Assembly (NCBI GenBank): GCA_020881915.1
Contig: JAJFPB010000009.1
Coordinates: 1,798,001-1,862,000, forward strand
From: Paramyrothecium sp. XJ0827
Taxonomy: Eukaryota > Ascomycota > Sordariomycetes > Hypocreales > Stachybotryaceae
Length of the DNA stretch: 64,000 bases
Reading direction: 5' to 3'
The notes under the pieces were generated by a model. The model saw only the letters and a list, made by a program, of their open reading frames with translations, had not been told where the DNA came from and ran no database searches. Below are positions 45,253 through 57,179 of the stretch, one piece after another; the first letter of the stretch is position 1, and each line of letters begins with the position of its first letter. The position numbers and the translations under genes are program-made.

Positions 45253-45677
45253 ATGGGGACAACTCAAGGTTCGAGTGCCGAATTTGATGGGAGCGTGTCT
45301 ACTGTGCTAAGTGACTTATCCTATACTGAAATGGTTGCTACTTCTGGTATGCTTGTTGCGGCTGCTCCTTCGTTCTCAATTACTGGCCTTATCCATTCGC
45401 CAATGCAGGCACTGTAACTGTTCTAAATGCTCTGCGACTCTTTTGTGGTGGTGAGACACCGAAGTACAACTGGCTGGACGATTGGAACGAATCCGACGTG
45501 TATACAATAAGACATTGTGCTTTAATCAATTGTCGTGGTCCTGAGGCCTATCGCGCTGTTCAAGCACACCAAGACCATGGCACCCATCCACTATGCCTCC
45601 GGCGGCCACTGCGTCGAGACAACCTCGCTAAGCTCGAGGAATTGGCGGTTGAGGTCTTCAAGAGTTGTGGCAATTAA
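45253..45677 (+). CDS. small orphan protein, unknown function
   Basis: 120 aa from two exons, 45253-45346 and 45409-45677, with a 62-nt GT-AG intron joined in phase 1. It starts MGTTQGSSAEF, has no signal peptide, and contains a Cys/Trp-rich middle (RLFCGGETPKYNWLDDW, RHCALINCRGPEAYRA) and a charged helix before the stop. I do not recognise the family. The composition and clean splice suggest a real gene, but a chance model cannot be excluded. Confidence 0.45.
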
Positions 45678-45803
45678 ATATAATAGCCTCAACCAAGAGG
45701 CAGGGATAACGGTAATTGTGGACAAATATCAAGCAATCGTATTACCGTATCACTGCATCACGATTTCTCCCGAGTTGCGCCAGTGAGTCATTCTAGAATA
45801 CTT

Positions 45804-45928
45804 CTTGATGTAGGTGGATCTCTGATTCATAGCTTGATGTAGGTGGATCTCTGATTCATAGCTTGATGTAGGTGGATCTCTGATTCATAGCTTGATGTAG
45901 GTGGATCTCTGATTCATAGCTTGATGTA
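45804..45928. repeat. 29-bp tandem repeat, 4 full copies plus 9 bp
   Basis: Unit CTTGATGTAGGTGGATCTC + TGATTCATAG, starting at 45804, 45833, 45862 and 45891 and ending with a partial copy at 45920-45928. The copies look identical. The array covers the stop codon and 3' UTR of the minus-strand ABC half-transporter. Confidence 0.95.
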
Positions 45929-47875
45929 TAAAGTTAGACCTGACAAAATCCGGAAACACGCAATGATTGTAACCATGATCCCGATATTCCGAGATAAATT
46001 CCCCGACTCATAATCGAAATCTGCCAGCACTTCATTGCCAGAGAAAGTGCAAGATATTTCTGGCAAAGGTTTATACAGGCATTGACATTTATACCCGCAG
46101 TCAAATACCTCGTCGGCAAATTGGCTGACTACCATGCCTTGAAACGAATAGTTCAAGTAATTGCAATGATAGAAAAACCTGTAAAACCCGTTCATCTGCG
46201 GCTTGGGTACCAAAAAGCCACCCGTAGCAAACCATAAGCCATTGAACATGGCAAAGCCGGCAAGGGCAACAACAAAATCTGGGAAAATCGAAGCTATACA
46301 CACCACCATAGACTCGGCAGCCAAAAGGTCCAGATAAAGCCAAATGAGCCATTGGAAAAAAGAACTTGTCGTTGAGCGAAGACCAGTGGACCAGTATACT
46401 ATTACGGAGAAACTGAGGGTAAAAACGAGGATGAAAACAAAGCTTGTTATGAGGTTCGAGATGATAAATTCCACGACACCGTACAGGTCGGTTTGATACT
46501 CTTGCGTAAACTGCAGGTAGTCCTCGACAAAAGACGGGACATACGCAATGGCCATGACGGATAAGAACGCAGTACAGAAATATATCTCGTTGATGAGGAG
46601 TCGAACATCATCTTGCGTGCGGTGTTGGTGGAGCCACAATGTGGCGATTAGAACAGCGAGGAGCAGGAACATTGCCAGACGAATGCCGTACGGAACGGGA
46701 TCGCGATAACTCTTTAGAAAGCTTCGACTAAGTAGTGTCTTCAGGATCCTAATCTTCAGGATCGTGGATCTGGGTCGGTGAAGCTTAGCAGTGGCGGTAG
46801 AGCGGGCCTGGTAACCTAGATCAGAAACTATCGCGATGAGGCTTCCCCTTGCCTGGGACGTTTCCCATGCAAGCCTGGACATTTGGCGATAAGAACTCGC
46901 CCCGCTCTGCTGAAAATCCGTGTTTATGATGTCGAGCATAAACTCAGCTAGATTGACATTGGCCGGGCATGCCAACCCAATTCCTGCGAAGTGCTCATGC
47001 GCTCCACTCATCGGACCGAAGTAATGTGTTTCGCCTTTTGCAAGTAGCAGTAATTTGTCAAAGAGTGTCAACAACACCGAGGAAGGTTGGTGAATTGAAC
47101 ATATGATTATTAGGTTATATTGCTTCGCAAGCGTTCGTAAGTATTTCACCACCTCAAAGGTGGCGGTCGAATCGAGGCCGCTTGACGGTTCGTCGAGGAA
47201 GAGGATCCTGGGGCACATAAGAAGTTGCCTGGCCACAGCCAATCGCTTCTTCTGCCCGCCTGATATTCCTTTGTGAAACGGCGTCCCAACGTATGTATCA
47301 GCTTGATCAGCTAAGCCGAAGGTCTTTAGAAGCTGTTTGACTCGGTCTATGCGATCCCTCTTACACAATCTCGAAGGCTTTTAGCATTTGATGTTCCTAA
47401 ACAAGGTATATTTGGCTACTGACCTCGGTTCGGCGAGCTTTAGCGTGTGTGAGAGTGTCTCAAAGACGGTTAAGGAACCCATGAAGGCATCCTCTTGTTC
47501 AACATAACCAGAGATGTATTTGAGAGACTTTTTCGATGCTGGGTGTCCATTCACAAGGACTTGTCCTATCATGGTTTTCGACTTGACGGTCTTTGAACTC
47601 AACGCTTCGAGCAGCGTTGTCTTCCCGCACCCCGAAGGGCCCATGAACGCGCTTAATTCACCTAACGAGTGCGAGTTAGGGGCTTGGATCAAAGCCGCGT
47701 CCTAAGGTAACTTACCTGCATTGACGATGCCGTATTGGCGTTCAACGAGTGTTTTGTTTTGCTGGCCATATCGGGACTTTGTTGAGACAGCGAGATCTCT
47801 CCATGCAATGCTCGCAACATCATTGTTTATGAGGCAATCGTCGATGGACTGCCTTTGTTGTGCCATATTAGCCAT
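45914..47875 (-). CDS. ABCG half-transporter (White/BCRP type)
   Basis: 613 aa; exons on the minus strand 47875-47716, 47661-47424 and 47357-45914. Single NBD then single TMD. NBD: Walker A GPSGCGKTT, Q-loop SGYVEQEDAF, signature ISGGQKKRLAVARQ, Walker B RILFLDEPSSGLDS and H-loop SIHQPSS. TMD: about six helices, starting after PYGIRLAMFLLLAVLIA, with the extracellular loop before the last helix holding several cysteines (CGYKCQCL). Such half-transporters work as dimers, often moving lipids or sterol-like compounds. Intron 1 splits the GELSAFMGPSG region in phase; intron 2 uses an acceptor ending GAG, which is needed for phase. ATG 47866 is an alternative start. Its neighbour is the MBOAT gene in the same orientation, upstream. 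Confidence 0.9.
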
Positions 47876-48333
47876 GGCACTATTGCTCTCTGCAACAGAG
47901 CATGCTCTCGTTAACAGTCTTCTCAGTACTCGAGCTGCGGGCTAATTTGAGTATAGAATTCTTGGGGACATCTCTTGAACCTGCCCGTGACGAATTCTTT
48001 TATCATTGTGGCCCGGTGTTTTGTTTCACCGCATGTCTAGCATTTCTAACTCAGCAGCCATTACTAATAAGTCACGCAATGAAACAAAAGTACTAGACGA
48101 ATCAGTTATCAGCCGCGTTGACACGGCATTTTTATCCGTGTCTCATAAAATTTGATTTCAAGTCTCGCGTGCTATTGTAAAAAGCGGCCAATATGACACA
48201 CAACCATGAATTCGATTTCCTACATTATTCATGTGCGCAGTCAGAGCGTGTAACATGATCCAACGCCTTGACGCGTTTAGATAGATTGAAAGGGGTCTAC
48301 TCCGTAAGCATTAGACACCACTACTGAATGCTG
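47876..48333. other. intergenic
   Basis: About 460 bp between the MBOAT gene's 3' end and the half-transporter start. Nothing recognised. Confidence 0.5.
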
Positions 48334-49657
48334 CTATTGTAGTTGGGGCTTAGTATAATCCTTACCGCCCCATAACACTTGTGATGATTTTGTCAGATTC
48401 AGTGTTGGTATCGCTCGCATGGCACTCTGAAGCCCATCGTCTTGACAAATCAGGTGGAAAGTGCCGAGAAACCACGCGATTCCAGTTAGTGTTTCCACTA
48501 GGTGGATGCATTGTTTTCTTCCAAGAGCGCTGCCTTCTAGAATTTGAGGCAAAGCGTTCGATAAAATCATCTGCACCACAATGCCAACTGGCTGCAGCGT
48601 GAAGAAAAGCATCGCACTAGTCGGAGGCTTGCTGTTCTGTGAAGCCAAGTACGAGGCGGCTGCATGAAGCGGACCACTGAACCAAAAGGCCAGCAGGAGC
48701 CGAACGCGCTTGTCATTTCTTAGAGTTGCCGAACAAAGCGACAGGATCAAGCCTGAAACAGAAAGCATCCCCTTCTTGAGAAGATCATGCCAAATTTCGC
48801 CCCAAAACACTTCCATGAGATTAGTAGATCCGACTGAAGTTGCGTGGTGAGATGTAACGTACCCCCAATATTCATTCTTGCCAATTTCCTGAAATCTCCA
48901 AAGAGAACAGTGTTGTAAACGAGCTGGTCACCAACCAGGCCAGAAACACTCATAACCCCAAGGGTATAAAGATCGTGGAGTCCGTTCAAATAGGCATATA
49001 TCGTGAGCCCGGTTGCCAAGCAATCAACTATCCGTTTTAATGAGTAGGAGCATTCTTAGAAATCGAATAACACCGACCTGGATATGAGACGAGATCTCGA
49101 GATAAAATAAAGCAGGACAAGTCCAACAAGATGTAGTCAAGGATAAGGCTCCGCAGCCGACTTAGCCATAAAGATGTTCGGCAATCGGCTCCGTCGGATA
49201 CAAGTGATCGATAATATGACTCAATGCTTTTTGCGGCAATTTGTTTTCGCGCTGTGTCGATTCGCATCTTTGTGTGATCCCAGCCCAGGCATCGGAAATT
49301 AGTGACAAGGTCTAATGTCCAGAAAATCCGATCTCGACTACGAGGTGACGGACATGACTGCCAGTGCAATACCGAGTTCTTTCGAGTGCCGCTCAGTTTG
49401 TGTAGCCTTCTCAGCTGTTGAATATCCCAAGCGAATACCACCGTTGCCGACCATATCATATACCAAAAAGAAAGAAACCCAACCATGTAGCTGACGAGAG
49501 CGTTGGGAGATGGAGGACTTGCGATGCAAGAGATGTTGCAAATACATATAAGACAAAAGATGCCATGTCGACCGAGAGATGTAGAGAGCAGCTGCTCATG
49601 AAAGAACGCGCCGCAGTAAAGAATAAGCAATCCTAGAACTAGGAGATGAAGGGCCAT
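48334..49657 (-). CDS. MBOAT wax-synthase-like acyltransferase
   Basis: Multi-pass membrane O-acyltransferase of the wax-synthase-domain type (PF13813 / MBOAT_2), 406 aa. Exons on the minus strand: 49657-49078, 49027-48863 and 48809-48334, joined in phase. Typical features: N-terminal helices (MALHLLVLGLLILYCGA), an RGIGW-like core changed to NFRCLGWDH, LFGDFRKLARMNIG, then the family signature VFWGEIWHDLLKKG (usually FWGRRWHQ) with the active-site His, and a cluster of C-terminal helices. Members acetylate or acylate meroterpenoids and related products in fungal clusters. A GTAAGG at 48365 could lead to a slightly different C-terminus. Neighbours (elongase-like gene, P450, ABC half-transporter) fit a lipid-like product. 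Confidence 0.75.
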
Positions 49658-50190
49658 TGCTGTTAGACGTGTGGACTGATAGCGAAGGTTTGGAACTATG
49701 CGGAGGGTTTGATCATTTTAGATCTTGAATCAATATTCGCCAATAGATCAATGAATATCTACAAGAGCCTTGGGTAGACGAAGACTGATGGTTTTCGTAG
49801 CAACGAACACCTTCTCCATAGCCCTGTCTCCAAATTAATGTCTCAGTCCACTCAAAGCCAATATCCGAAGGTGCGCCATGCATGGCCGCGAATGTGATAC
49901 AAATGTAAGCGTACTTGGTTTCACAATCTACGCCATTCCACACTAACACCCTAAGGAGATCCCGTCGATCTGTTTCATCGGAACCCGGTAACACGCCAGT
50001 TATAATACTTTATGCCGCTCTTACTTACACCAAGGGCTGTCTTGTCAGCTCAGGGCGTCCCCAAGAAATACGGTCGTTTCCGGTGACTTGAATTGGACCA
50101 CAATCATATACACGATATTTCTTCTACCATGAAGTATCCAGGATGTGCACAGTGTTATTTTTTATTTTCTTTAGAAAAGTCACTCCTCGG
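49658..50190. other. intergenic with an unassigned minus-strand frame
   Basis: About 530 bp. A minus-strand frame at 49994-49713 (reading VLVWNGVDCETKYAYICITF) has protein-like composition but no ATG near its start and no recognisable domain. Confidence 0.35.
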
Positions 50191-51502
50191 CTATTTGTCC
50201 TTGCCCTTATGCTGTCTTTTGTAGAAGAAGCCGAAGTAGACAACCAAACCAAGCACAAAAAGAAAGCCAAAGCTGTGTCCCAATAGCTCGTAACTAGACC
50301 CTACATGAGTAGAAGCCTTTGAACCTGGAACAAAAATTTGTATTGCCTAATCATGATATAAATCAACGAAAAATAAGAGATTTCTTTGGATATACCACCT
50401 GAATGAAGACGGGCTGAGTACTTTGCGTAGATGCATAGCAATCCAGGGAAAAATTGGATGGTCTGGAGCTGTGTAATCCTTATCTCGATGTTGGGGCAAA
50501 TATCTCGTTTATATACTGATACTGCAAAATACGTATACTAGGTAAAATGTGAGATTTGTACTGCTCAGTACGCCGAACGGGCCTTACCATTAAAGTAAGT
50601 ATAAAACTGTTAAGCAATATCATCGGCCACATGGCCGAGGAGTGAGTCCATTCGGACAGCCAGGTAGCTATTACAGCTCCTGTTTGGTGGTAGATCTGCA
50701 GAATGGATGGAGTCTTTCCTTTAGCGATAAGAATGAATGTTTCTAGCAGTTCAACGTACTTGGAAATATAAAATATCCAAGCGTAGTACCCAAGCCCCTG
50801 ATTCCAAGTGCAGCTTGGCTCCAAGTTGGGAAACTGGGTTTCGGCGACATCGAAAGTAAAATAGCTCCATTAAGTCCAGAGGTGGCGCTGCATGGAGCGC
50901 AATTGCCATGGACACCGGCAATGCCGCTGAGGCTGAATGGATTCGGGCGGGTCTGCTTGATAAGGTCGAGGATAGTCCACGTCAACAAAAACGATTACAA
51001 TGCCAGGAGCAAGTTGTGGCAAAACACAGAGAAAGTAAAGCTGCGGCTTCAGCTAAAAGGCCATGGACATCCCCCCAAGCGTGTGTTATGTTGGCTGAGT
51101 TTGTGCACCAAAAAATGGTAAGTCGCGAGAACTGCCAAAGGCACAAGTTGGTGTATAGAGATATGAAACAATGCATCAGATATCTCGGAAGGGCGTATTA
51201 GAGATAGAGATTGGTGCATGGGGAGATGAGGTCGTGAGACCTTGTAGGGCACAAAAGTATCAAGCATTGTTGACTTTCACCACCACCAAGACGGTCAATA
51301 AGATGTAGAGGAAACCATTAAGATATTGGCCAAATAAAGGATGGATGGTTATATTTGAGCGACGTAATTGCCGTCGCGCCTTCAGCTTTGGAGTCGTCAA
51401 CCATGAAGGAGACAAGGATACGCCATAAGGAATCAGAGCTATGTCGATCGACTTGGGAGAATTACTATTGCGAATAAAAAAAATCCATGATTTAAGTTTC
51501 AA
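50191..51502 (-). pseudogene. ELO-type fatty-acid elongase-like gene, interrupted frame
   Basis: Condensing-enzyme family GNS1/SUR4 (ELO), ER membrane. Supported segments on the minus strand: N-terminal 51502-51260 with the first helix (NGFLYILLTVLVVVKV); core 50824 to about 50590 with the family block GYYAWIFYISKYVELLETFILIAKGK and the His-box region QIYHQTG; RITQLQTIQFF; and a last exon from about 50340 to TAG 50193-50191 with a helix and the ER-retrieval tail KGKDK (KxKxx). The middle part (51259-50825) and the stretch near 50490 cannot be joined by canonical introns in one frame; a TAA interrupts at about 50480. The usual HxxHH box reads QxxHQ here. It is either a pseudogene or a divergent gene with introns I could not resolve. 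Confidence 0.6.
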
Positions 51503-52198
51503 TGTTTCAATAAGTAGAATCGCATGCTTACCCGTGTCTCGTAGGTTGAGACACGTATAAAAACCTGAAACAAGCTCCGTTCAGATAGTCAGCACAGATC
51601 CCTATGCCAGCTGACCGGATACCAGATGCCGGAGCATACATGCTCCCGGATGTTTGTGCGGGTACATGGGTATATGTCTCAAACTTGAGCTCTTTGCTCC
51701 GAGCAACTCACCGAGTATGGCACATGTCCCGCAACGTTTTGTGCCTAATAGAAATAGCTCATCTCATATCCATACAAGTCTCGGCTCCATTGGCTGTGTT
51801 CAATCGAACCGCTCGGTTCTGAGTCACTGTAAGCCGTCCGAATGGTTATCGTTGCTTCCGTAATTCGAGATACTCTCCACACAAACGAGTATACCAACGC
51901 TAGATATGTGCTATAATAGGGGTCTGTGTAGGTATAAGAACTCGGTCGCGTGTTCGGATTCGGTGTCTACTTCTCCTTTGGGTATATAAAATTTGACATA
52001 CGCCAAACCATCTGCTTGGAGACTTTTGGCGTAAGCGCTGAACCACACCATCTTCGCCTTACTGCAGACAGACGCCGAGTCTGCAAAGCTCATTATCACC
52101 AACGAAGTTAGATAGGAGATTCTCATCATTGTGCTGACAGGCGCGGGGTACGGCGAATCGAAGATAATCAATCGATAACGATTCCCCCAACCATCGTC
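51503..52198. other. intergenic, divergent promoter region
   Basis: About 700 bp between the start of the elongase-like gene (minus) and the P450 (plus), likely a shared upstream region. No coding signal that I can support. Confidence 0.5.
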
Positions 52199-53944
52199 AT
52201 GTTGACCTTGATAGCGGTGGGGCTGGTGAGTAGTGTCCGAGTTCTGATCATGAAATGAAGATGTTCTGAAAGCAAAGAACCCTAGTGTTTGCTCTATTAT
52301 GTCTACCAAACTTATTTCCACCCTCTGTCAAGGTATCCAGGCCCCTTTTTGGCGCGATTCACTCTGATGAGAGGCGCGTTCTACGCTTGGTCGGGGGATC
52401 TGCATCTGGACATGTGGAATTGTCATCAGAAGTACGGTAGGGTAAACTGAATGCTCTTCCCCAGCAAGAAGGTCACTTAGATTCCAATGTAGGACCAATT
52501 GTCAGATACGGGCCTAACCACCTTCTTTTCGGCACCGAGTCGGGCTTTCAAGGTTAGCAAACACGCAGATCTAACAGTGACAAGCTAATGAGTCCTTCAG
52601 AAATTTACGGCAACGGTTGTAATACTTGGAAATACTCGGAACTTTCAAACATTAGCCCAAAATCAGCAAGCCTCTTCACTCTATACGATAAGAAGAAGCA
52701 CGCCCAGCGCCGAAGGCTGATAGGTTTAACTCTTACGGATACTGCAATGCGGAAATTCCAGACCAAGTTGCAGGTCAACGTCAACAATCTAAGCCATCAG
52801 ATCCTCCAATCCCTACCCCAAGTCTCATCCCCCCGCCGCTGGGGTTCTCCGATGAATATGTCAGAGTGGTGCAAGTACTTGGTTTTGGATACAATGAGCG
52901 ATTACTTGTTTGGCTTCAACTATAAGGCCCTGGTTCACGCAAAGCACAGATATCTCGCAGGATGCATTGACGACCTTGGTCTCAGGAACAACGTTCTCTT
53001 ATACTTCCCTTGGATATTGATTGGGCGACTAGACAGACTTCTATTTCCCGCATCAGTAGATGGGACAAGAAAGCTCTGGCATTGGCTTCTCAGTGCGATG
53101 GATCAACATGCCCGCCTGGGAGTCAAAGAAGGTCTCTTTGGGTACCTCAAATCTATCGATGAATCAGAGACAAGCGAGGATTTGGGGCAAATGTCTGTCA
53201 AGGCGGAGATAGGAGGAATGATGGTCGCAGGTAAGTGTCGCCGTTACTACAGTGCGTGCTGTGCTAATGCTCGTAGGGTTTGACACGACCGCAAGCGCAA
53301 TGTCCGCTCTGTTTTTCTACTTGAGTCGGAACGAAGCAGTCTATGATCGCCTGGCCAAAGAGATACGGACAACATTTGAAAGTCTCGACGAGATAGCACT
53401 CGGTGACAAATTGAACAGCTGCTCGTATCTCAATGCTTGCATAACAGAAACTATGAGGATGAGTCCTCCAGCTGCCAGCTGTTCCGGGCGAGATGTCGGA
53501 CCTGGGGGGATCGTGGTGGACGGCCACTTCGTCGCTGAAGGATGCACTATTGGAGTTGGTATATACAGCATGCACCATAGCGACAGATACTTCTCTGAGC
53601 CTCATTGTTTCATCCCCGAGAGATGGCTAGAGAACATGTCGATGTCTCCAAACCAAGGGCATCATGCAAGCAAATCAGCGTGTGCCCCATTCTCCATTGG
53701 TCCCAGGGCGTGCGTTGGACAGATACTCGCTCTTTCTGAAACAAAGCTTACGATATCGACTATTCTGTGGAAGTTTGATTTCCGAGCGGATTCAAGCCCT
53801 AGGAAACCATCTGGGTCGAAACGAGCGCGGGAGGGCTTGCCTCAAGTTGGTCGTAACAACTCAGAAGAATATCAGTTACTTGATCGAATGATTGGCATCG
53901 GTGAGGATATATGGATTCAATTTCAAAAGAGAACAATAGCATAG
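52199..53944 (+). CDS. cytochrome P450 monooxygenase
   Basis: Heme monooxygenase, 511 aa, five exons: 52199-52225, 52286-52436, 52493-52552, 52601-53230 and 53277-53944, all GT-AG and joined in phase. The short first exon plus exon 2 give an N-terminal anchor (MLTLIAVGL, then CLLYYVYQTYFHPLSRYPGP) with the proline-rich hinge. Family features: KYGPIVRYGPN, I-helix AGFDTTAS (split by intron 4), the ExxR helix ITETMRM, PERW, and the heme loop FSIGPRACVGQ with Cys435 as heme ligand. The HPLSRYPGP hinge and overall layout are like fungal P450s of secondary metabolism (e.g. CYP58/CYP65 groups, inference). It is divergent from the elongase-like gene and close to the MBOAT gene. Confidence 0.92.
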
Positions 53945-55820
53945 GATTAGCTTCCTTCATAATACTTGCTGTTGAGCTTAATACCTAAGGACTTAGCTAT
54001 TAACACCCACACAGTATGCCTCGCATTGTATGTGCGAGACTGTACGCACGTTAATTCGTCCAGTGAGGCTTCTGTTGTTTCACCCCATCATTGGAGCACA
54101 ATTATGACCCGGGCCTTCTACCACGGTCTTCTCTACACTATCCTCGTAAGTTTTCCCCATAGTCAGACTAAACACATTAATAATCCTTCCCAATAAACGA
54201 TTCACACTACCTAGCCTGCAGTTTAAGAGAGGGGGAAGGAGCTGTATTTGGTAGTCCCTAATAAATTAGCTGCTTAAGTATTTGTTGAAGCAAGCCAGAA
54301 GGACTTACGTACCAAAGCAATGAATACCACTTACTTTTTTAGAATCTTTAGTAGCCTTCGCATGCTTTTTCATACACGGATAGAAAGCCCAACACCAGAT
54401 ACGTCAACCATACCTTAAGTTGGGTATCGCTCTAACCAAGTTTAGAATGTAAGTGGCTGCCATGCCTCTGCAAGCAGATAGGATAAGTACTCGTAGTAAA
54501 TAACGAGTCCATTAGCGGCAACGCAATTCTTGAAAACTCCGATAACTTTCTTATTCCCAACGTTTGCACCAAAGATGTGCGACGTCCATGGTCTGAATGG
54601 GGAAACAGACTTTTCGTGTTGCATTCTACCAAGCACATCTCTTTTTCAGCTACCTGGACACGTCTTGCATCGAGTGGCTGCCTACAGCCATCTTCACACA
54701 CGCTTTCCGTCGTCAAATACAACGAAGTAAAGATAACAATATGGCAATACCCCTTCGCTGTGTCCTAATGATATGGGGTCGGCTTACTTATGCCTTGGAA
54801 ATACTCCTGGTGGTGGGGATGTTTCTCAAGTCAACGAGTCCAGAAAAACTAATCAATGGCGTCAAACGCAAGAAGTGGTGATTTGTCCACAATGGCCTGG
54901 TCATTCAGATAGGATTTTCCACGATGTATTACTAGCAAGGAAGAGCCACACTTTTTCCAATACGAGACGAGATGAGCATGAATGTGCGAAAACTGGATTT
55001 GCTTTTTAAATATGCATTTTTCCAGGAAGCCCGCTGCACTGGTTGTCAGCCGTCGGACCAATATCGCGATGTGCAATACGGAGCTGAACAGGCACCATCC
55101 GATGGCTTACTCTGCATTAGGTCCCATCACGTCATCATTCACTCTGAGAACCTATTTCAGAAGCTGTGATCTGCTATGGCTTTCCTTGCCTTGCCAACAG
55201 TGACCGGGTCAATTTATGCTAGGGCTTAAACGTGAGCCATCCCAGCCACTCGAATTGCGACTGCATCCCGACAGGATTTATGCTTACATGATCGATAGAC
55301 TATCCATGCGAGTGCTGAATTCTTGAGACATCCTCTCAATAAGATAGAGCACAGCGTCGAATAACAAAATGTCCCGAATTTGTTCCAAGCGAGATGCTTC
55401 GTGCGTGTTCGCCAAAGCCCAACAGGCGAAAACCACCTATATTCTAATGTATCATTTCGATCACGAAGGATCTTATGGATAGGCTTGCCCGCAAAATGGC
55501 AAGACCCTGGAAATAATAATGCCTCCATCATTTCGATCACTACTCGAGAGACAAAATAGGGAAAGATCATCACGAGGATGCAGGTAGCTGCGGTGGTACC
55601 ATAATCGCCTCAGCTATTGATGCAGATGCATGCAGTTCGAGCTGAAAAGAGCCGTTTTGCAACGTAATTTATTAGGCTGAATCGACTGACATTATAAATC
55701 CTTGTCCTGCTCGTAAGAGAAATGTAAAAGTGCCTGCACTTCTTTTCAGATAAAATCTGCTTCTTGAGCTTCCATAATACGACTTCAGCATCTTACTCGC
55801 CGTTGCAACGGCACTCAACA
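53945..55820. other. long intergenic region, unresolved short frames
   Basis: About 1.9 kb. Minus-strand frames at 55573-55226, 55076-54849 and 54722-54432 have protein-like stretches (e.g. RWFSPVGLWRTRTKHLAW), but I could not join them or assign a family. They may be an eroded gene. Confidence 0.35.
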
Positions 55821-56278
55821 ATGGTTTCCTTCAAAAACACTATTTTGCTCCTCTCCGCTGCGAGTCGTGTCATTGGTGCTAATTGCACCGACTACGGCTC
55901 GTGGTATGTTTACGTCCTCTTGAGGGGCGGGGCCCAAGGCCACAGAAACGGGGACACCTACGTCGAACACTCAAAGACGCCTGGCGTCATCAGCCACTGG
56001 GGTTGGGCCTATTGGCCCGAGACGGGTGAAACCGAATTCTTCTCAAACAGCACTACTCTGAATACGACTCGACTCGAGTACGGTGGGCTCAACGGTACGT
56101 ACTATACTCCGCAATTCTACAAGAGTTACTAAACCGTGTTACAGACTTCGAGATCCGTGATACTGTCCTCGGGGTGCCTCTCAAAGGTGCTGGGACCATT
56201 CTCTTGGTACGACCGGCGGAGAGTAATGGAAGGAGTTTTCACGGTAATACCACCATCATTGCAGAGCTAGATGACTGA
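55821..56278 (+). CDS. small secreted protein, unknown function
   Basis: 135 aa; exons 55821-56094 and 56145-56278, with a 50-nt intron joined in phase 1. It starts with a signal peptide (MVSFKNTILLLSAASRVIGA), then NCTDYGSWYVYVLLRGG, several N-glycosylation sites (NST, NTT, NGT) and a C-terminal beta-like part (RDTVLGVPLKGAGTILLV). Only one cysteine in the mature part. Size, secretion and lack of domains make it an effector-like candidate (inference). An in-frame ATG at 55764 lies upstream, but 55821 gives the clean signal peptide. Confidence 0.65.
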
Positions 56279-57179
56279 AATGTCACTTATCCACTTGGTT
56301 GGTCTGGAGGGTCAATGCCCGTTAAAAATAATGGCATTGGGAACTTCTTCGTGTCTTGAGTTGCAGAAAAGAGATGTCATTTGTGATAAGGTCTGGCAAG
56401 AACGTTTTCCGAAAAGCCACAAGCTTCATTGAATGACCACTAATTTCTGTTTACCTGCCTTGAAACGGTCCGAGATTTCCATGAAATGACTTGAATCCAC
56501 CCCATCAGTTCTCTCCACACCGCCCATGGGACTTCGCGCAACTTCCGAATACGGGATCCCTGGTGTCGTGCTCCTGTTTGTGGAGCACCACACCCCCAGC
56601 CCTTGCACAGATGGTTAGCTAGAGAACTTGTTGGAAACTGGACATTCACACATCGGAGAATAATTTAACACCATGGAAGGACTAGGCAAGTCTACAGCAT
56701 CCACACCAAGATTTAAATCAACCTCGCAAACAGTTTGAATAGATGAACGCATTGTGACTATGTCTATGGCTTACCGCCAGCCCCATTTCCATGCTCTTAC
56801 AGGGGAACACTACATCTTCGATGAAAATTGGACCTTATCATCTGACTCAGTCCAAGTCCCATAGCCAAGGCCTACTAACTCAGTTCACGAGGGCTTAATC
56901 AGAGCTAAGCTCATTGAATCATCTTGCAGCCGCACAATGTCCACAGTGCCCTCGAATAGAGTTGCATGCCAAGATATTTAGCCCTGATGCCAACTTTTAG
57001 TTTCATCAGATAAGCCTCGCAGCCGCCTCCATCACGTAAAAAGTGAGATCTGATAAGTGCGCACAGGCATGGATAAACTGAGTGAATTTTCGCCTTCTAT
57101 AGGGACTCATAAAAAGCCCTCCCAGCCATCAATTTGAGAAACTTGTGATTCTCTCGCCCTGAAATTTGCCAAGCTAGCC
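56279..57179. other. intergenic
   Basis: About 900 bp upstream of the MFS gene. Nothing recognised. Confidence 0.5.

Noticed and set aside
45804..45928. CRISPR-like array
   Set aside because: The 29-bp units are contiguous with no spacers and the genome is fungal; it is a minisatellite.
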